Of a DNA stretch of 8,561 bases, positions 1 to 7,466 are shown one piece after another. The stretch's first letter is position 1, and every line of letters begins with the position of its first letter. Below the pieces are notes generated by a model. It saw only the letters and a program-made list of their open reading frames with translations, was not told the origin of the DNA and ran no database searches. The stretch is taken from contig CAIXCO010000370.1 of NCBI GenBank assembly GCA_903917955.1, positions 1 to 8,561 of the forward strand, given 5' to 3'. Source of the stretch: an uncultured Chlorobiaceae bacterium (GTDB lineage: Bacteria > Bacteroidota > Chlorobiia > Chlorobiales > Chlorobiaceae). The position numbers and the translations under genes are program-made.

Positions 1-1
1 A

Positions 2-805
2 AGCTATTTTACCGACGAGATTCAGATGGTTGGCGTCGTCGGCTCCGACTTTGAAGAGAAGCATTTTGAGCTGCTGCACTCCAGAAACATCGATACCAAA
101 GGAGTTCAGATGGTCGAGGAGGGAAAAACCTTCCGCTGGGCAGGCCGTTACCATTACGACATGAACACCCGCGACACGCTCGACACCCAGTTGAACGTCT
201 TTGCCGATTTTGATCCAGTTGTACCTCATCAGTACCACAATGCCGATTTTGTCTGTCTCGGCAATATCGATCCGGAACTGCAACTGAAAGTGCTTGACCA
301 GATCAGCAAGCCGAAACTGGTCATCCTTGATACCATGAATTTCTGGATTGAAGGAAAACCTGAAGAACTTAAAAAAACCCTTGAGCGGGTTGATATCTTC
401 ATCCTCAACGACAGTGAGGCCAGACTTTTAAGCGGAGACCCGAACCTTGTTAAATCAGCAAGAATCATCCGCCAAATGGGCCCGAAAACCCTCATCATCA
501 AAAAAGGTGAACACGGAGCCCTGCTCTTTACTGAAAATGGCATCTTTTCAGCTCCAGCCTTTCCGCTCGAATCCATTTATGACCCCACCGGTGCCGGCGA
601 CACCTTTGCCGGAGGCTTTATCGGCCACCTTTCCCGCTGTGAAAAAATCACCGACACAGAGATGCGCAGGGCTGTGCTCTACGGCAGCGCGATGGCGAGT
701 TTCTGCGTGGAAAAATTCGGTACCGACAAAATTGCCGCACTTGACCTGCTTGAAATCGAAGACCGCTTCCAGAGCTTCCGGGAGCTTTCAAGAATTGACG
801 AATAG
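2..805 (+). CDS. PfkB-family carbohydrate/nucleoside kinase, 5' end missing
   Basis: This is a PfkB (ribokinase-like) kinase, which transfers phosphate from ATP to a hydroxyl of a sugar or nucleoside in the cytoplasm. The reading frame is open to the left edge: bases 2-25 encode SYFTDEIQ just before the first Met (26), and the run into MVGVVGSDF is the conserved N-terminal glycine-rich strand of the family. The true start therefore lies outside the window; with family members of about 300 residues, some 40-50 are missing. Seen in the sequence: an NxxE motif (NDSE, bases 407-418), the second PfkB signature DPTGAGDTFAGG (581-616) with the catalytic Asp of GAGD at 599-601, and KKGEHGALL before it, typical of the ATP-binding lobe. 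The substrate cannot be told from these motifs. The gene ends 34 bases before a Na+ symporter gene on the same strand, so the symporter may supply its substrate; that is inference. Confidence 0.9.
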   Translation, partial: SYFTDEIQMVGVVGSDFEEKHFELLHSRNIDTKGVQMVEEGKTFRWAGRYHYDMNTRDTLDTQLNVFADFDPVVPHQYHNADFVCLGNIDPELQLKVLDQISKPKLVILDTMNFWIEGKPEELKKTLERVDIFILNDSEARLLSGDPNLVKSARIIRQMGPKTLIIKKGEHGALLFTENGIFSAPAFPLESIYDPTGAGDTFAGGFIGHLSRCEKITDTEMRRAVLYGSAMASFCVEKFGTDKIAALDLLEIEDRFQSFRELSRIDE

Positions 806-839
806 AGGTTACCGATAACAATAATTTCAAAAAAAAGAG

Positions 840-2597
840 ATGGAACAGCTCAACCTGCTTGATTACAGTTTCATCGTCGGCTATCTGCTGCTGACGCTTG
901 TTATCGGCCTCTGGTTCTCCCGACGCGCTTCGGAAAATGTCGGTGAATTTTTTCTCTCAGGGCGCCAACTTCCCTGGTGGATTGCCGGTACCGGCATGGT
1001 AGCGACAACCTTTGCCGCCGACACTCCCCTTGCGGTAGCAGGATTTGTCGCCAAATACGGCATTGCCGGCAACTGGGTCTGGTGGACCTTTGTTTCAGGC
1101 GGGATGCTGACCGTCTTCTTTTTTGCCCGGCTCTGGCGGAGAGCCGAAATTTTGACCGACCTTGAATTCATCGAGCTGCGCTACAGCGGTCCGGCCGCCC
1201 GATTCCTGCGCGGCTTCAAGGCAATCTATTTCGGACTCTTCATCAACGCCGTCATTATCGGCTGGGTCAACCTCGCCATGTTCAAGATCATCAGAATCAT
1301 GGTACCGGAACTGAACCCCGAACTGACCATTGTCATCCTGGTTCTACTGACCACCTTTTATTCCGGACTTTCCGGACTCTGGGGTGTCTCCATTACCGAT
1401 GCGGTGCAGTTTGTCATCGCCATGACCGGCTGTATCATTCTTGCCGTCCTTGCCGTTCAGTCACCCGTGGTAGTCTCTGCCGGAGGACTGACCAAAGCCC
1501 TTCCTGGCTGGATGTTCGACTTTTTTCCTACTTTCAGCTCATCAGGAAAAAGTATTACAGGAGCGGTTGCCCTTCCCTTTATCTCCTTTGCCGCCATGGC
1601 TTTTGTCCAGTGGTGGTCATCCTGGTACCCCGGCTCGGAGCCCGGCGGCGGCGGTTACATCGCCCAGCGCATGATGAGTGCCAAAAACGAAAAGCACTCG
1701 CTTCTTGCAACGCTCTGGTTTACCGTTGCCCATTACTGCCTGAGACCCTGGCCATGGATCATCGTCGGCCTGGTCAGCCTCGTCATGTTTCCCGACCTTC
1801 CCATGAACCAGAAAGAGGATGGCTTCGTCTACGTCATGAAAGCGGTACTTCCTCCCGGACTGAAAGGGCTGTTGATTGCCGCCTTCCTTGCTGCCTACAT
1901 GTCAACGCTTTCAACTCACCTGAACTGGGGCACAAGCTACCTCATCAACGACTTTTACAAGCGCTTCCTGAAAACAGGCGCAAGTGAAAGGCACTATGTA
2001 GGGGTTTCAAAAATCACCACCGTTCTGACTGCCGCATTTGCCCTCTACATCACCTTCTTTGTGCTCGACACCATCACCGGAGCATGGGAATTCATCATTC
2101 AGTGTGGTGCTGGCACCGGCTTTGTACTCATTCTCCGCTGGTTCTGGTGGAGACTGAATGCCTGGTCGGAAATAACCTCCATGGTGGCGCCCTTCATCGC
2201 CTTCAGTTGGTTACAGCTCTTTACCAGCATAACCTTTCCCTTCTCGATTTTCATCATCGTTGCCTTTACCATAACCGCAACCCTGATCGTCACCTTTTTG
2301 ACGCCACCGACCGAAACCGCCCAGTTGGAAATTTTCTACAGAACCACGCGCGTCGGAGGTACACTCTGGAAAAAAATCTCAAAAAACCTGCCCGATGTGG
2401 AGTCCGATACCGGCTTCGTTATGCTCTTTGTTGATTGGGCACTCGGCATCATCATGATCTATGCAATCCTGTTTGGTACCGGAAAATTCATCTTTGGCGA
2501 CATCCTCCAGGGATCACTCTATCTTGGTGCAGGAATCATTGCCGGATCACTCATCTTTGCTGACCTGAACCGCAGGGGCTGGAACAATTTGAACTGA
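840..2597 (+). CDS. Sodium:solute symporter, SSS (SLC5-like) family
   Basis: A 585-residue inner-membrane secondary transporter of the SSS family, which couples Na+ entry to uptake of a small solute such as a sugar, amino acid, nucleoside or carboxylate. It is very hydrophobic, with about 13 membrane segments beginning at residues 9-26, as expected for the LeuT-like fold. Family hallmarks are FFLSGRQLPWW (37-47) followed by the GTGMVATTFAAD helix, YSGLSGLWGV then TDAVQ (174-191), and AYMSTLSTHLN (about 352-362). S355/T356 fall where vSGLT has the Ser pair of its Na2 sodium site, so Na+ coupling is probably kept. The substrate is not predictable. The start at 840 directly follows an A-rich stretch ending AAAGAG, a weak and very close ribosome site, but it places the first helix correctly. 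It lies 34 bases after the kinase gene and 10 bases before maf, probably co-transcribed with both. Confidence 0.93.
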   Translation: MEQLNLLDYSFIVGYLLLTLVIGLWFSRRASENVGEFFLSGRQLPWWIAGTGMVATTFAADTPLAVAGFVAKYGIAGNWVWWTFVSGGMLTVFFFARLWRRAEILTDLEFIELRYSGPAARFLRGFKAIYFGLFINAVIIGWVNLAMFKIIRIMVPELNPELTIVILVLLTTFYSGLSGLWGVSITDAVQFVIAMTGCIILAVLAVQSPVVVSAGGLTKALPGWMFDFFPTFSSSGKSITGAVALPFISFAAMAFVQWWSSWYPGSEPGGGGYIAQRMMSAKNEKHSLLATLWFTVAHYCLRPWPWIIVGLVSLVMFPDLPMNQKEDGFVYVMKAVLPPGLKGLLIAAFLAAYMSTLSTHLNWGTSYLINDFYKRFLKTGASERHYVGVSKITTVLTAAFALYITFFVLDTITGAWEFIIQCGAGTGFVLILRWFWWRLNAWSEITSMVAPFIAFSWLQLFTSITFPFSIFIIVAFTITATLIVTFLTPPTETAQLEIFYRTTRVGGTLWKKISKNLPDVESDTGFVMLFVDWALGIIMIYAILFGTGKFIFGDILQGSLYLGAGIIAGSLIFADLNRRGWNNLN

Positions 2598-2598
2598 T

Positions 2599-2604
2599 AA
2601 GGGA
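2599..2604 (+). promoter_or_regulatory. Ribosome binding site of maf
   Basis: AAGGGA lies in the 10-base gap between the symporter stop (TGA, 2595-2597) and the maf ATG at 2608. The spacer of three bases is short, but this is the only purine-rich match and it fits the conserved Maf N-terminus. Confidence 0.5.
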
Positions 2605-2607
2605 ACC

Positions 2608-3186
2608 ATGGCCAAACCGGCACTTATCCTTGCATCGCAGTCACCAAGACGACGGGAAATTCTTTCGTTGACGCTTCTGCATTTTGAAACCATGACGGTC
2701 GAGACCCCGGAAGTGCTCGACCCCTTGTGCTCAATCGAAGAAAATGTCACCAGAATTTCGCTTGAAAAAGCGGAAGCAGTCTCGCTTTTGCTGCCGGAAA
2801 AAGGGAGAAACAACATCATTCTTTCGGCTGATACCGTCGTGGCAAAGGGGAAACGAATCTATGGAAAACCGACAGGATTCGATAGCGCATTTGAGATACT
2901 CAAAAGCCTCCAGAACCGCTCGCATCGGGTCTACACTGGTTTTGTGCTCCTTTACGGTGGCAAAACCCACACCGAATGCGTGATTACCACCGTAGAGTTT
3001 GACCCCATGAGTGACAATGAGATCAAACGCTACCTCCTCTCTGAAAAACCTTATGACAAAGCTGGCGCTTATGGCATTCAGGATCCCCTGATGGCCTGCC
3101 ACGTCCGGCGAATTGAGGGGTGCTACTACAACGTTGTCGGTCTCCCCCTCTCAAGGGTCTGCAAGGCGCTCAAAGCATTTCTGTAA
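2608..3186 (+). CDS. maf: Maf-family nucleoside triphosphate pyrophosphatase (YhdE-like)
   Basis: A 192-residue Maf protein of normal family length. Maf enzymes hydrolyse dTTP, UTP and modified nucleotides to the monophosphate and pyrophosphate, keeping unusual nucleotides out of nucleic acids; some are linked to septum formation. Visible motifs are ASQSPRRREIL (9-19), the SADTVV block with the likely catalytic Asp75, GKP with Lys87, DKAGAYGIQ (150-158) and EGCYYNVVGLPL (170-181). The GAYGIQ form, rather than the CAGSF-type motif of YceF, places it with the dTTP/UTP (YhdE-type) subgroup. Two small departures are GIQD instead of the usual GIQG and Cys172 where Ser or Asp is common. The start has AAGGGA at 2599-2604 with a short spacer and lies 10 bases after the symporter stop, suggesting co-transcription. 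A functional link to the transporter is not evident; maf often sits in mixed operons. Confidence 0.95.
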   Translation: MAKPALILASQSPRRREILSLTLLHFETMTVETPEVLDPLCSIEENVTRISLEKAEAVSLLLPEKGRNNIILSADTVVAKGKRIYGKPTGFDSAFEILKSLQNRSHRVYTGFVLLYGGKTHTECVITTVEFDPMSDNEIKRYLLSEKPYDKAGAYGIQDPLMACHVRRIEGCYYNVVGLPLSRVCKALKAFL

Positions 3187-3203
3187 CCAAAGAGCTCCCG
3201 ACC

Positions 3204-3215
3204 ATGCCCGGGCAT
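3204..3215. repeat. Perfect 12-base palindrome between convergent genes
   Basis: ATGCCCGGGCAT reads the same on both strands and occupies most of the 30-base gap between the maf stop (3186) and the diguanylate cyclase stop (3217). Its position suits a shared transcription end or a protein-binding site. As a hairpin it would have a stem of only about four pairs once a loop is allowed, and no T-run follows on either strand, so it is not a convincing intrinsic terminator. It may be chance. Confidence 0.35.
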
Positions 3216-3216
3216 C

Positions 3217-5946
3217 TTATGACGGCTCACCACCAAACAACGTAAAACAATTTCTCCCGCCACTCTTCGACTGGTACATGGCATCATCAGCATGCTTCAT
3301 GAGCGTCAGCTCATCCTCGCCATGGATGGGATAGATGGCTATGCCGATGCTGCACGAAATATTGATGGTATGACCTTCAATTTCAAACGGGTTGACGAGA
3401 GCATGAAGAATCATGTCGGCCACAGCCGCAGCATTCGATATGGCGACAATTTGCGGCAACAAAACAACAAACTCATCACCCCCAAGTCGTGCAAGCGTAT
3501 CGCCGCTTCTTCGCAATGCTTCGAGAGCACGGCTTGCCACCTGCTGGAGCAGCAGGTCACCAATCCCGTGACCCAACGTGTCGTTGACCGGTTTGAATTT
3601 ATCAAGATCAAAGAGCATGATGGCGGCCATAGTATTGCTCCGCCGACACAGGGCAATGGCCTGGCCGATCCGCTCAGAGAGAAGACGGCGATTCGGGAGA
3701 GCGGTCAAATAGTCATGCATGGCCATATTTTCAATAACATACTTTTGTGCCTGAAGTATCTCCTGTTTCTCCTCCGCATTTTTTTTAGCCACAATATCCC
3801 AGGCTATATCAGCCAGAATACCAATCCATTTTACATCAAAATCATCATAGTTCGTCCGTTTGTTGCCGACACCAAGAATCGCAACGACCTTTTCATTGCG
3901 CAAGACCGGAACAACCGCCTCACGCCTTATTTCTGCATGACCTTCCGGCATCCCATTGCGATCCTTGAGTGCCGAATAATCGTTATGGATAATAGCTCTC
4001 TTTTCGCGTGCAGCATCGGCCCACACCCCAGCCTTGTCGAGCGCATAGTGCTGCCCCTCGCCCTCCGCATTGCACATCTTCTTTATCGTATTGGTTGACC
4101 ACGCCTCCAGCGAAAGTGTTATCTGATCCTCTGCAACAAAGTGAAAAAAGCCGATAGAGCTTTCGGTCAAGCGCTCAGCTTCATCCAGCGTCAATTGAAG
4201 CAAATCCTTTATCGAATGAGTTTTTTCCATCTCAAGAAGAGCGATATGGAGCGATGTGGAAACTTCGTAGTGTCTGCGCTCGGTGACGTCATGAACAATG
4301 ACATAGAGAAAGGATTTGCCATTCGACTCAATCGTTCTGCTGTAGACTTCAACATCGCGGATGGAGCCGTCAGCCCGACGGTGGCGAAATAAAAAGCTGG
4401 TTTTTTCTCCAGAACGGGTTTGCTCTATCGCAACCTCTACCTCCTCAGAATTGAGGGTATTGATCTCATGGATACGAATCCGGCGAAATTCATCAATCGT
4501 CCACCCATAAAACTTCTGGGCAGCAGGGTTGGCTTCAATGATAAATCCGGTATCAGGATTAATGATAAGCATAATGGCCGAATGACCCTCAAACATCGTC
4601 TTGAAGCGCTGTTCGCTTTGGTGTAGCGCCTCTTCCGTTTGACGGTGCACCAATTCCGACTGCTGGGTCTCAAGTGCAAAGGAGATATCCCCTCCAATCT
4701 CTTCAAGCAGTGCAATTTCCGCTTCAGTAAAAAATTCAGCTTCGACGACATAAAGATTCAGAACAGCAACTGCCGTGCCATTGAGTCGAATGGGCACTGA
4801 TGCGCCAGCATGAAAACCGCCAGCGACCGCCATCTCCTGCCACTGCTGCGGAGCGGGGTCTGTCTGGATATTTTTACTGTAAACGACCTCTCCTCTCTCC
4901 AGGGCATAAGCGATGATCCCCTGGCGGAAGGGCTCCATCTTTATATTGATCAAGGTAAACGGGAGAGCCGTTTCCCACCCGCCATACACCGCTTTTGGTG
5001 TAACAAGAGCGGTATCATGGTCAAACTCACCGATCCATGCCAGACTGAATTTACCATACTCCACAGCTACACGGCAAATAGCCTGAAATAACAGCCCTTT
5101 CTCCTTGACTTGCAAAATGGCTTGATTCACCTGACTGAGCGTCGCATAAAGGCGCGAAAGATTGCTGATTTTCAACTCATTTTGCCTGCGAAGCTCCAGT
5201 TCAGCAAGCAGGTTTTCGCTGGTGCTGTTCAATGTTGCTGTTCGCACTTTGACGCGCTCTTCCAGTTCGCTGTTGAGCTCTTGCAGCCGCTCTTCAGCAC
5301 GCTTTCGCCTCCCGACTTCACGGTCGGTAATGACAAGAGAGAGGAGTATGATGCTAAGAGCCGAACCCATTCCTGCTATCATGATAAAACTCATCTGCTC
5401 CATGCCCTTGTCAGCCAACCCGGTGCGCTGCTGCAGGAGCAGCTCCTCTCTTGTTTGAAGCTTGCCAATGATACCGCGAACATCATCCATCACCTTCCGG
5501 CCGACGTCGGTGGCTATAAGTTGCTTCGCAGCCTCAAACCCGGCACCTCTCCTTAACTCAACAACTTTTTTCATAAAGGCCAGTTTCTCCCCGACAAGAG
5601 GCTCGAGCACCCCAAGTTGCTCTTTCTGCAGGGGGTCATTGATCAATTGATGCAGCTCCTGCAAATGCCAACCAATCCCCCTTTTTGATGAAACCGCCTC
5701 ATAATAGGGTTCAAGAAATATTTCAGTTCCCATGATAACGTAGCCGCGCGGAGCTGTTTCTGAGTCGATAAGCAGCGAGAGCAGTTCATTAAGTCGAGCC
5801 TGTATCACCAGCGTTCGATAGAGCGACCGATTATTCTCGATAAGCGTCTGGAGATGGTTTACGATATAGATGTTCAGTCCGACAATCATGGCGAAGGCGA
5901 GCACAATCAGGATTTTTGGATTGCGGCCAATAGGGTTGGGTTTCAT
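3217..5946 (-). CDS. Membrane sensor diguanylate cyclase (CHASE3-GAF-PAS-GAF-GGDEF)
   Basis: A 909-residue inner-membrane sensor that should make cyclic di-GMP from two GTP. Order: transmembrane helix (about 11-31); a CHASE3-like extracytoplasmic domain (about 38-180) with the signature DSETAPRGYVIMG at 61-73; second helix (about 186-206); a charged coiled coil (about 208-240); GAF (about 264-426); PAS with PAC end HDVTERR (about 443-558); second GAF (about 568-720) with WADAAREKRAIIHNDY; helical linker; GGDEF domain (741-902). The cyclase is intact: DYLTALPNRR (745-754), metal Asp780 in FDLDKFK, guanine-contacting Asn788 and Asp797, and GGDEF at 822-826. RxxD (R813-D816) lies five residues before GGDEF, the product-inhibition I-site. 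No EAL or HD-GYP domain follows. An in-frame stop (TAA, 5961-5959) makes ATG 5946 the first usable ATG. It lies 92 bases after a glycosyltransferase gene, perhaps its target process. The signal sensed is unknown. Confidence 0.93.
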   Translation of the reverse strand: MKPNPIGRNPKILIVLAFAMIVGLNIYIVNHLQTLIENNRSLYRTLVIQARLNELLSLLIDSETAPRGYVIMGTEIFLEPYYEAVSSKRGIGWHLQELHQLINDPLQKEQLGVLEPLVGEKLAFMKKVVELRRGAGFEAAKQLIATDVGRKVMDDVRGIIGKLQTREELLLQQRTGLADKGMEQMSFIMIAGMGSALSIILLSLVITDREVGRRKRAEERLQELNSELEERVKVRTATLNSTSENLLAELELRRQNELKISNLSRLYATLSQVNQAILQVKEKGLLFQAICRVAVEYGKFSLAWIGEFDHDTALVTPKAVYGGWETALPFTLINIKMEPFRQGIIAYALERGEVVYSKNIQTDPAPQQWQEMAVAGGFHAGASVPIRLNGTAVAVLNLYVVEAEFFTEAEIALLEEIGGDISFALETQQSELVHRQTEEALHQSEQRFKTMFEGHSAIMLIINPDTGFIIEANPAAQKFYGWTIDEFRRIRIHEINTLNSEEVEVAIEQTRSGEKTSFLFRHRRADGSIRDVEVYSRTIESNGKSFLYVIVHDVTERRHYEVSTSLHIALLEMEKTHSIKDLLQLTLDEAERLTESSIGFFHFVAEDQITLSLEAWSTNTIKKMCNAEGEGQHYALDKAGVWADAAREKRAIIHNDYSALKDRNGMPEGHAEIRREAVVPVLRNEKVVAILGVGNKRTNYDDFDVKWIGILADIAWDIVAKKNAEEKQEILQAQKYVIENMAMHDYLTALPNRRLLSERIGQAIALCRRSNTMAAIMLFDLDKFKPVNDTLGHGIGDLLLQQVASRALEALRRSGDTLARLGGDEFVVLLPQIVAISNAAAVADMILHALVNPFEIEGHTINISCSIGIAIYPIHGEDELTLMKHADDAMYQSKSGGRNCFTLFGGEPS

Positions 5947-6038
5947 GATAGATTGTTGTTATCGCCTCCAGACGAAAAAACCATCTGTTTTGCTGTTCAA
6001 TAAGGCTGTTGTAATCAAAAAGTCAATCATCTCGCAAA
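5947..6038 (-). other. Short gap between glycosyltransferase and cyclase genes
   Basis: These 92 bases separate two minus-strand genes. I see no stable hairpin with a T-run that would end the upstream transcript, so read-through into the cyclase gene is possible. A TTGACT (6026-6021) resembles a -35 box, but the best -10 match at 16-17 bases is poor. The gap also holds the distant GGAGG noted separately. Confidence 0.4.
5965..5969 (-). promoter_or_regulatory. Distant Shine-Dalgarno-like GGAGG before the cyclase gene
   Basis: On the minus strand GGAGG is the only good ribosome-site match upstream of the cyclase ATG at 5946, but 18 bases separate them, well beyond the usual 5-10. An in-frame TAA at 5961-5959 lies between the two, so no upstream in-frame start can use it better. 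Either translation starts weakly at 5946, or the site serves a folded leader, or it is chance. Confidence 0.25.
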
Positions 6039-7466
6039 TTATGGTGCCGGTGGAGCCCTGTACTCTGTGCGCTCCCTGTAACCATAAGCCAACTTGCCTC
6101 GTACCAGCAGATCATAGATTCCCATAAGCCGGCAGAGCACATGAAATTGATGAAAACCGAAATGTTCAATAAATCCGGCCAACATCATGCGAATGATGTC
6201 GCGGGTTTTTTCCTGCCGCATTCTGGTCGTTGCCTGCAGCAGCACAGCGGAAATCGAAACAAGGGTGCCAAGCATAACGCCGAAAATAAAAAGCAGCATC
6301 AGTATGTCCGGACTGTCTATCCTGAAGAAGAGTACCAAAACCGCTATGATGTATGCCCCAGCCTCCACCACGGCAGAGAGGGCTTCAAAAATAAAATAAA
6401 AAGGTATACCAAACATTCCGGCCATACCGTAACGGCTATTGAATGCCATATCGCGATTCCATATCAGCGACTGAAGAATGGCCCGCTGCCAGAAATTGCG
6501 TTGTGAACAGAAAGCTTTAAGGGTTTCGGGTACCTGACTGTAACATCCGGGATCAGGGATATAGGTAATCTCAAAATCCTTTGCCTCCTCGTGCTCATGG
6601 ATGTAACGGTGAAGAGAGACGGTAAGTTCAAAATCATCAACAACCGCGCCAACATTTGCCCCGCCGACAGCAATAAAAATCTCTTTTCTGATAATCGTAA
6701 AGGCTCCCGACATGCAGAGCATGCTCTTCAGTCGGGTGAGCCCCAGTCGGGCCCACTGGAATGAGCGGAGATATTCAACCGCCTGAAAGAGCGGAATCCA
6801 GGTTTCAGGCAGATTTCGCTTGATGATGCGCCCGTTTTCGACGATAAGCCCATTTGAGGGACGTATAATTGCCGCCGCAGCCACCACATTGCGGTTATAG
6901 AGGAAGGGGCGAATCATATAGAGCAAGGCATCCTCTTCAAGCACACAATCGGCATCGATCTGACAGATTATTGGATAGCGTGCATGATCAACTCCTGAAT
7001 TATTGGCGTCGGCCCGCCGACCGTTCTCCTTGTCGACAACAATCAGGTTCTTGTGAATTGCCGAGTGATAGACCGCTCGAACGGGCTTTGAGGGAAGCTG
7101 CTTCTTGAATACCTTGTCGAGAGGCTCCATTTGAAACCGCTCAATGAGAAGTTTCAGCGTGCCATCTTCGGAGCCATCATTGACAACAATAACCTCAAAC
7201 TGCGGGTAGCGGAGCTGCAAGACATTGAGAAGCGTGTGGACAATCACCTTCTCTTCGTTATAGGCTGAAATGACAATCGAGACGGGTGGCGTCAACGGTG
7301 ACTGGCTGATACGCTTGAATTCCCGAAACTGAATTCCCTGGTGGTACCGTTTTTGCTCAACAGAACCGAGCAGAATGAGTACAAGATAGATGCCATGCAT
7401 CGTCACATAATAGATGAGGATAATCCTGATAAGGATATCGAGTACCGCCAGCATATCCGGGCTCAT
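6039..7466 (-). CDS. Membrane family 2 glycosyltransferase, processive polysaccharide synthase type
   Basis: A 475-residue inner-membrane glycosyltransferase (GT2, GT-A fold) resembling PgaC/hyaluronan-synthase-like enzymes, which polymerise a nucleotide-sugar and pass the chain through the membrane. A helix at about 11-34 is followed by a cytoplasmic domain: SIVISAYNEE (63-72), VNDGSEDGT with Asp97, KENGRRADANNSG (146-158), DADC with Asp171/Asp173 for metal and UDP, SGAF (253-256), VDDFELT (276-282) with likely catalytic base Asp278, and QRNFWQRA (322-329) at the QxxRW position. Hydrophobic segments at about 347-381 and 387-411 end the protein, then a basic tail. Odd point: Phe325 stands where the QxxRW arginine is usual. 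No PilZ domain is present. Its ATG overlaps the HEAT gene stop by ATGA, and no clear ribosome site precedes it, so translation is probably coupled. Polymer and sugar are unknown; a non-processive lipid-linked role is possible. Confidence 0.88.
   Translation of the reverse strand: MSPDMLAVLDILIRIILIYYVTMHGIYLVLILLGSVEQKRYHQGIQFREFKRISQSPLTPPVSIVISAYNEEKVIVHTLLNVLQLRYPQFEVIVVNDGSEDGTLKLLIERFQMEPLDKVFKKQLPSKPVRAVYHSAIHKNLIVVDKENGRRADANNSGVDHARYPIICQIDADCVLEEDALLYMIRPFLYNRNVVAAAAIIRPSNGLIVENGRIIKRNLPETWIPLFQAVEYLRSFQWARLGLTRLKSMLCMSGAFTIIRKEIFIAVGGANVGAVVDDFELTVSLHRYIHEHEEAKDFEITYIPDPGCYSQVPETLKAFCSQRNFWQRAILQSLIWNRDMAFNSRYGMAGMFGIPFYFIFEALSAVVEAGAYIIAVLVLFFRIDSPDILMLLFIFGVMLGTLVSISAVLLQATTRMRQEKTRDIIRMMLAGFIEHFGFHQFHVLCRLMGIYDLLVRGKLAYGYRERTEYRAPPAP
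7463..7466 (-). other. ATGA stop/start overlap coupling HEAT and glycosyltransferase genes
   Basis: On the minus strand the four bases ATGA hold the glycosyltransferase start (7466-7464) and the HEAT-protein stop (7465-7463). With no good ribosome site in the preceding bases, the second gene is probably translated by ribosomes finishing the first, which tends to give matched amounts of the two proteins. Confidence 0.8.

Noticed and set aside
447..818. Overlapping 123-codon open frame on the plus strand
   Set aside because: It is an out-of-frame reading of the PfkB gene, which carries the GAGD signature in the other frame; the low-complexity Ser/Pro-rich product is typical of a shadow.
3292..4098. 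268-codon open frame on the plus strand
   Set aside because: It lies wholly antisense to the GGDEF and second GAF region of the cyclase, whose motifs are unmistakable. The translation has no recognisable domain and its length follows from the composition of the real gene.
5110..5556. 148-codon open frame on the plus strand
   Set aside because: It is antisense to the second membrane helix and CHASE3 region of the cyclase, shows no family motif and has no supporting neighbour.
3217..5946. Histidine kinase output for the CHASE3/GAF/PAS sensor
   Set aside because: No H-box or ATP-binding N/G boxes are present; the C-terminus is a clear GGDEF domain.
5968..5991. CAGA...TCTG hairpin followed by T-run between glycosyltransferase and cyclase
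   Set aside because: The stem is only four pairs around a long loop, too weak for an intrinsic terminator on either strand.
5998..6026. Possible sigma-70 promoter for the cyclase gene: TTGACT with TTATTG-like -10, minus strand
   Set aside because: The -35 element is good, but the best -10 options match the consensus at three of six positions or fewer, so it is not supportable as a promoter.
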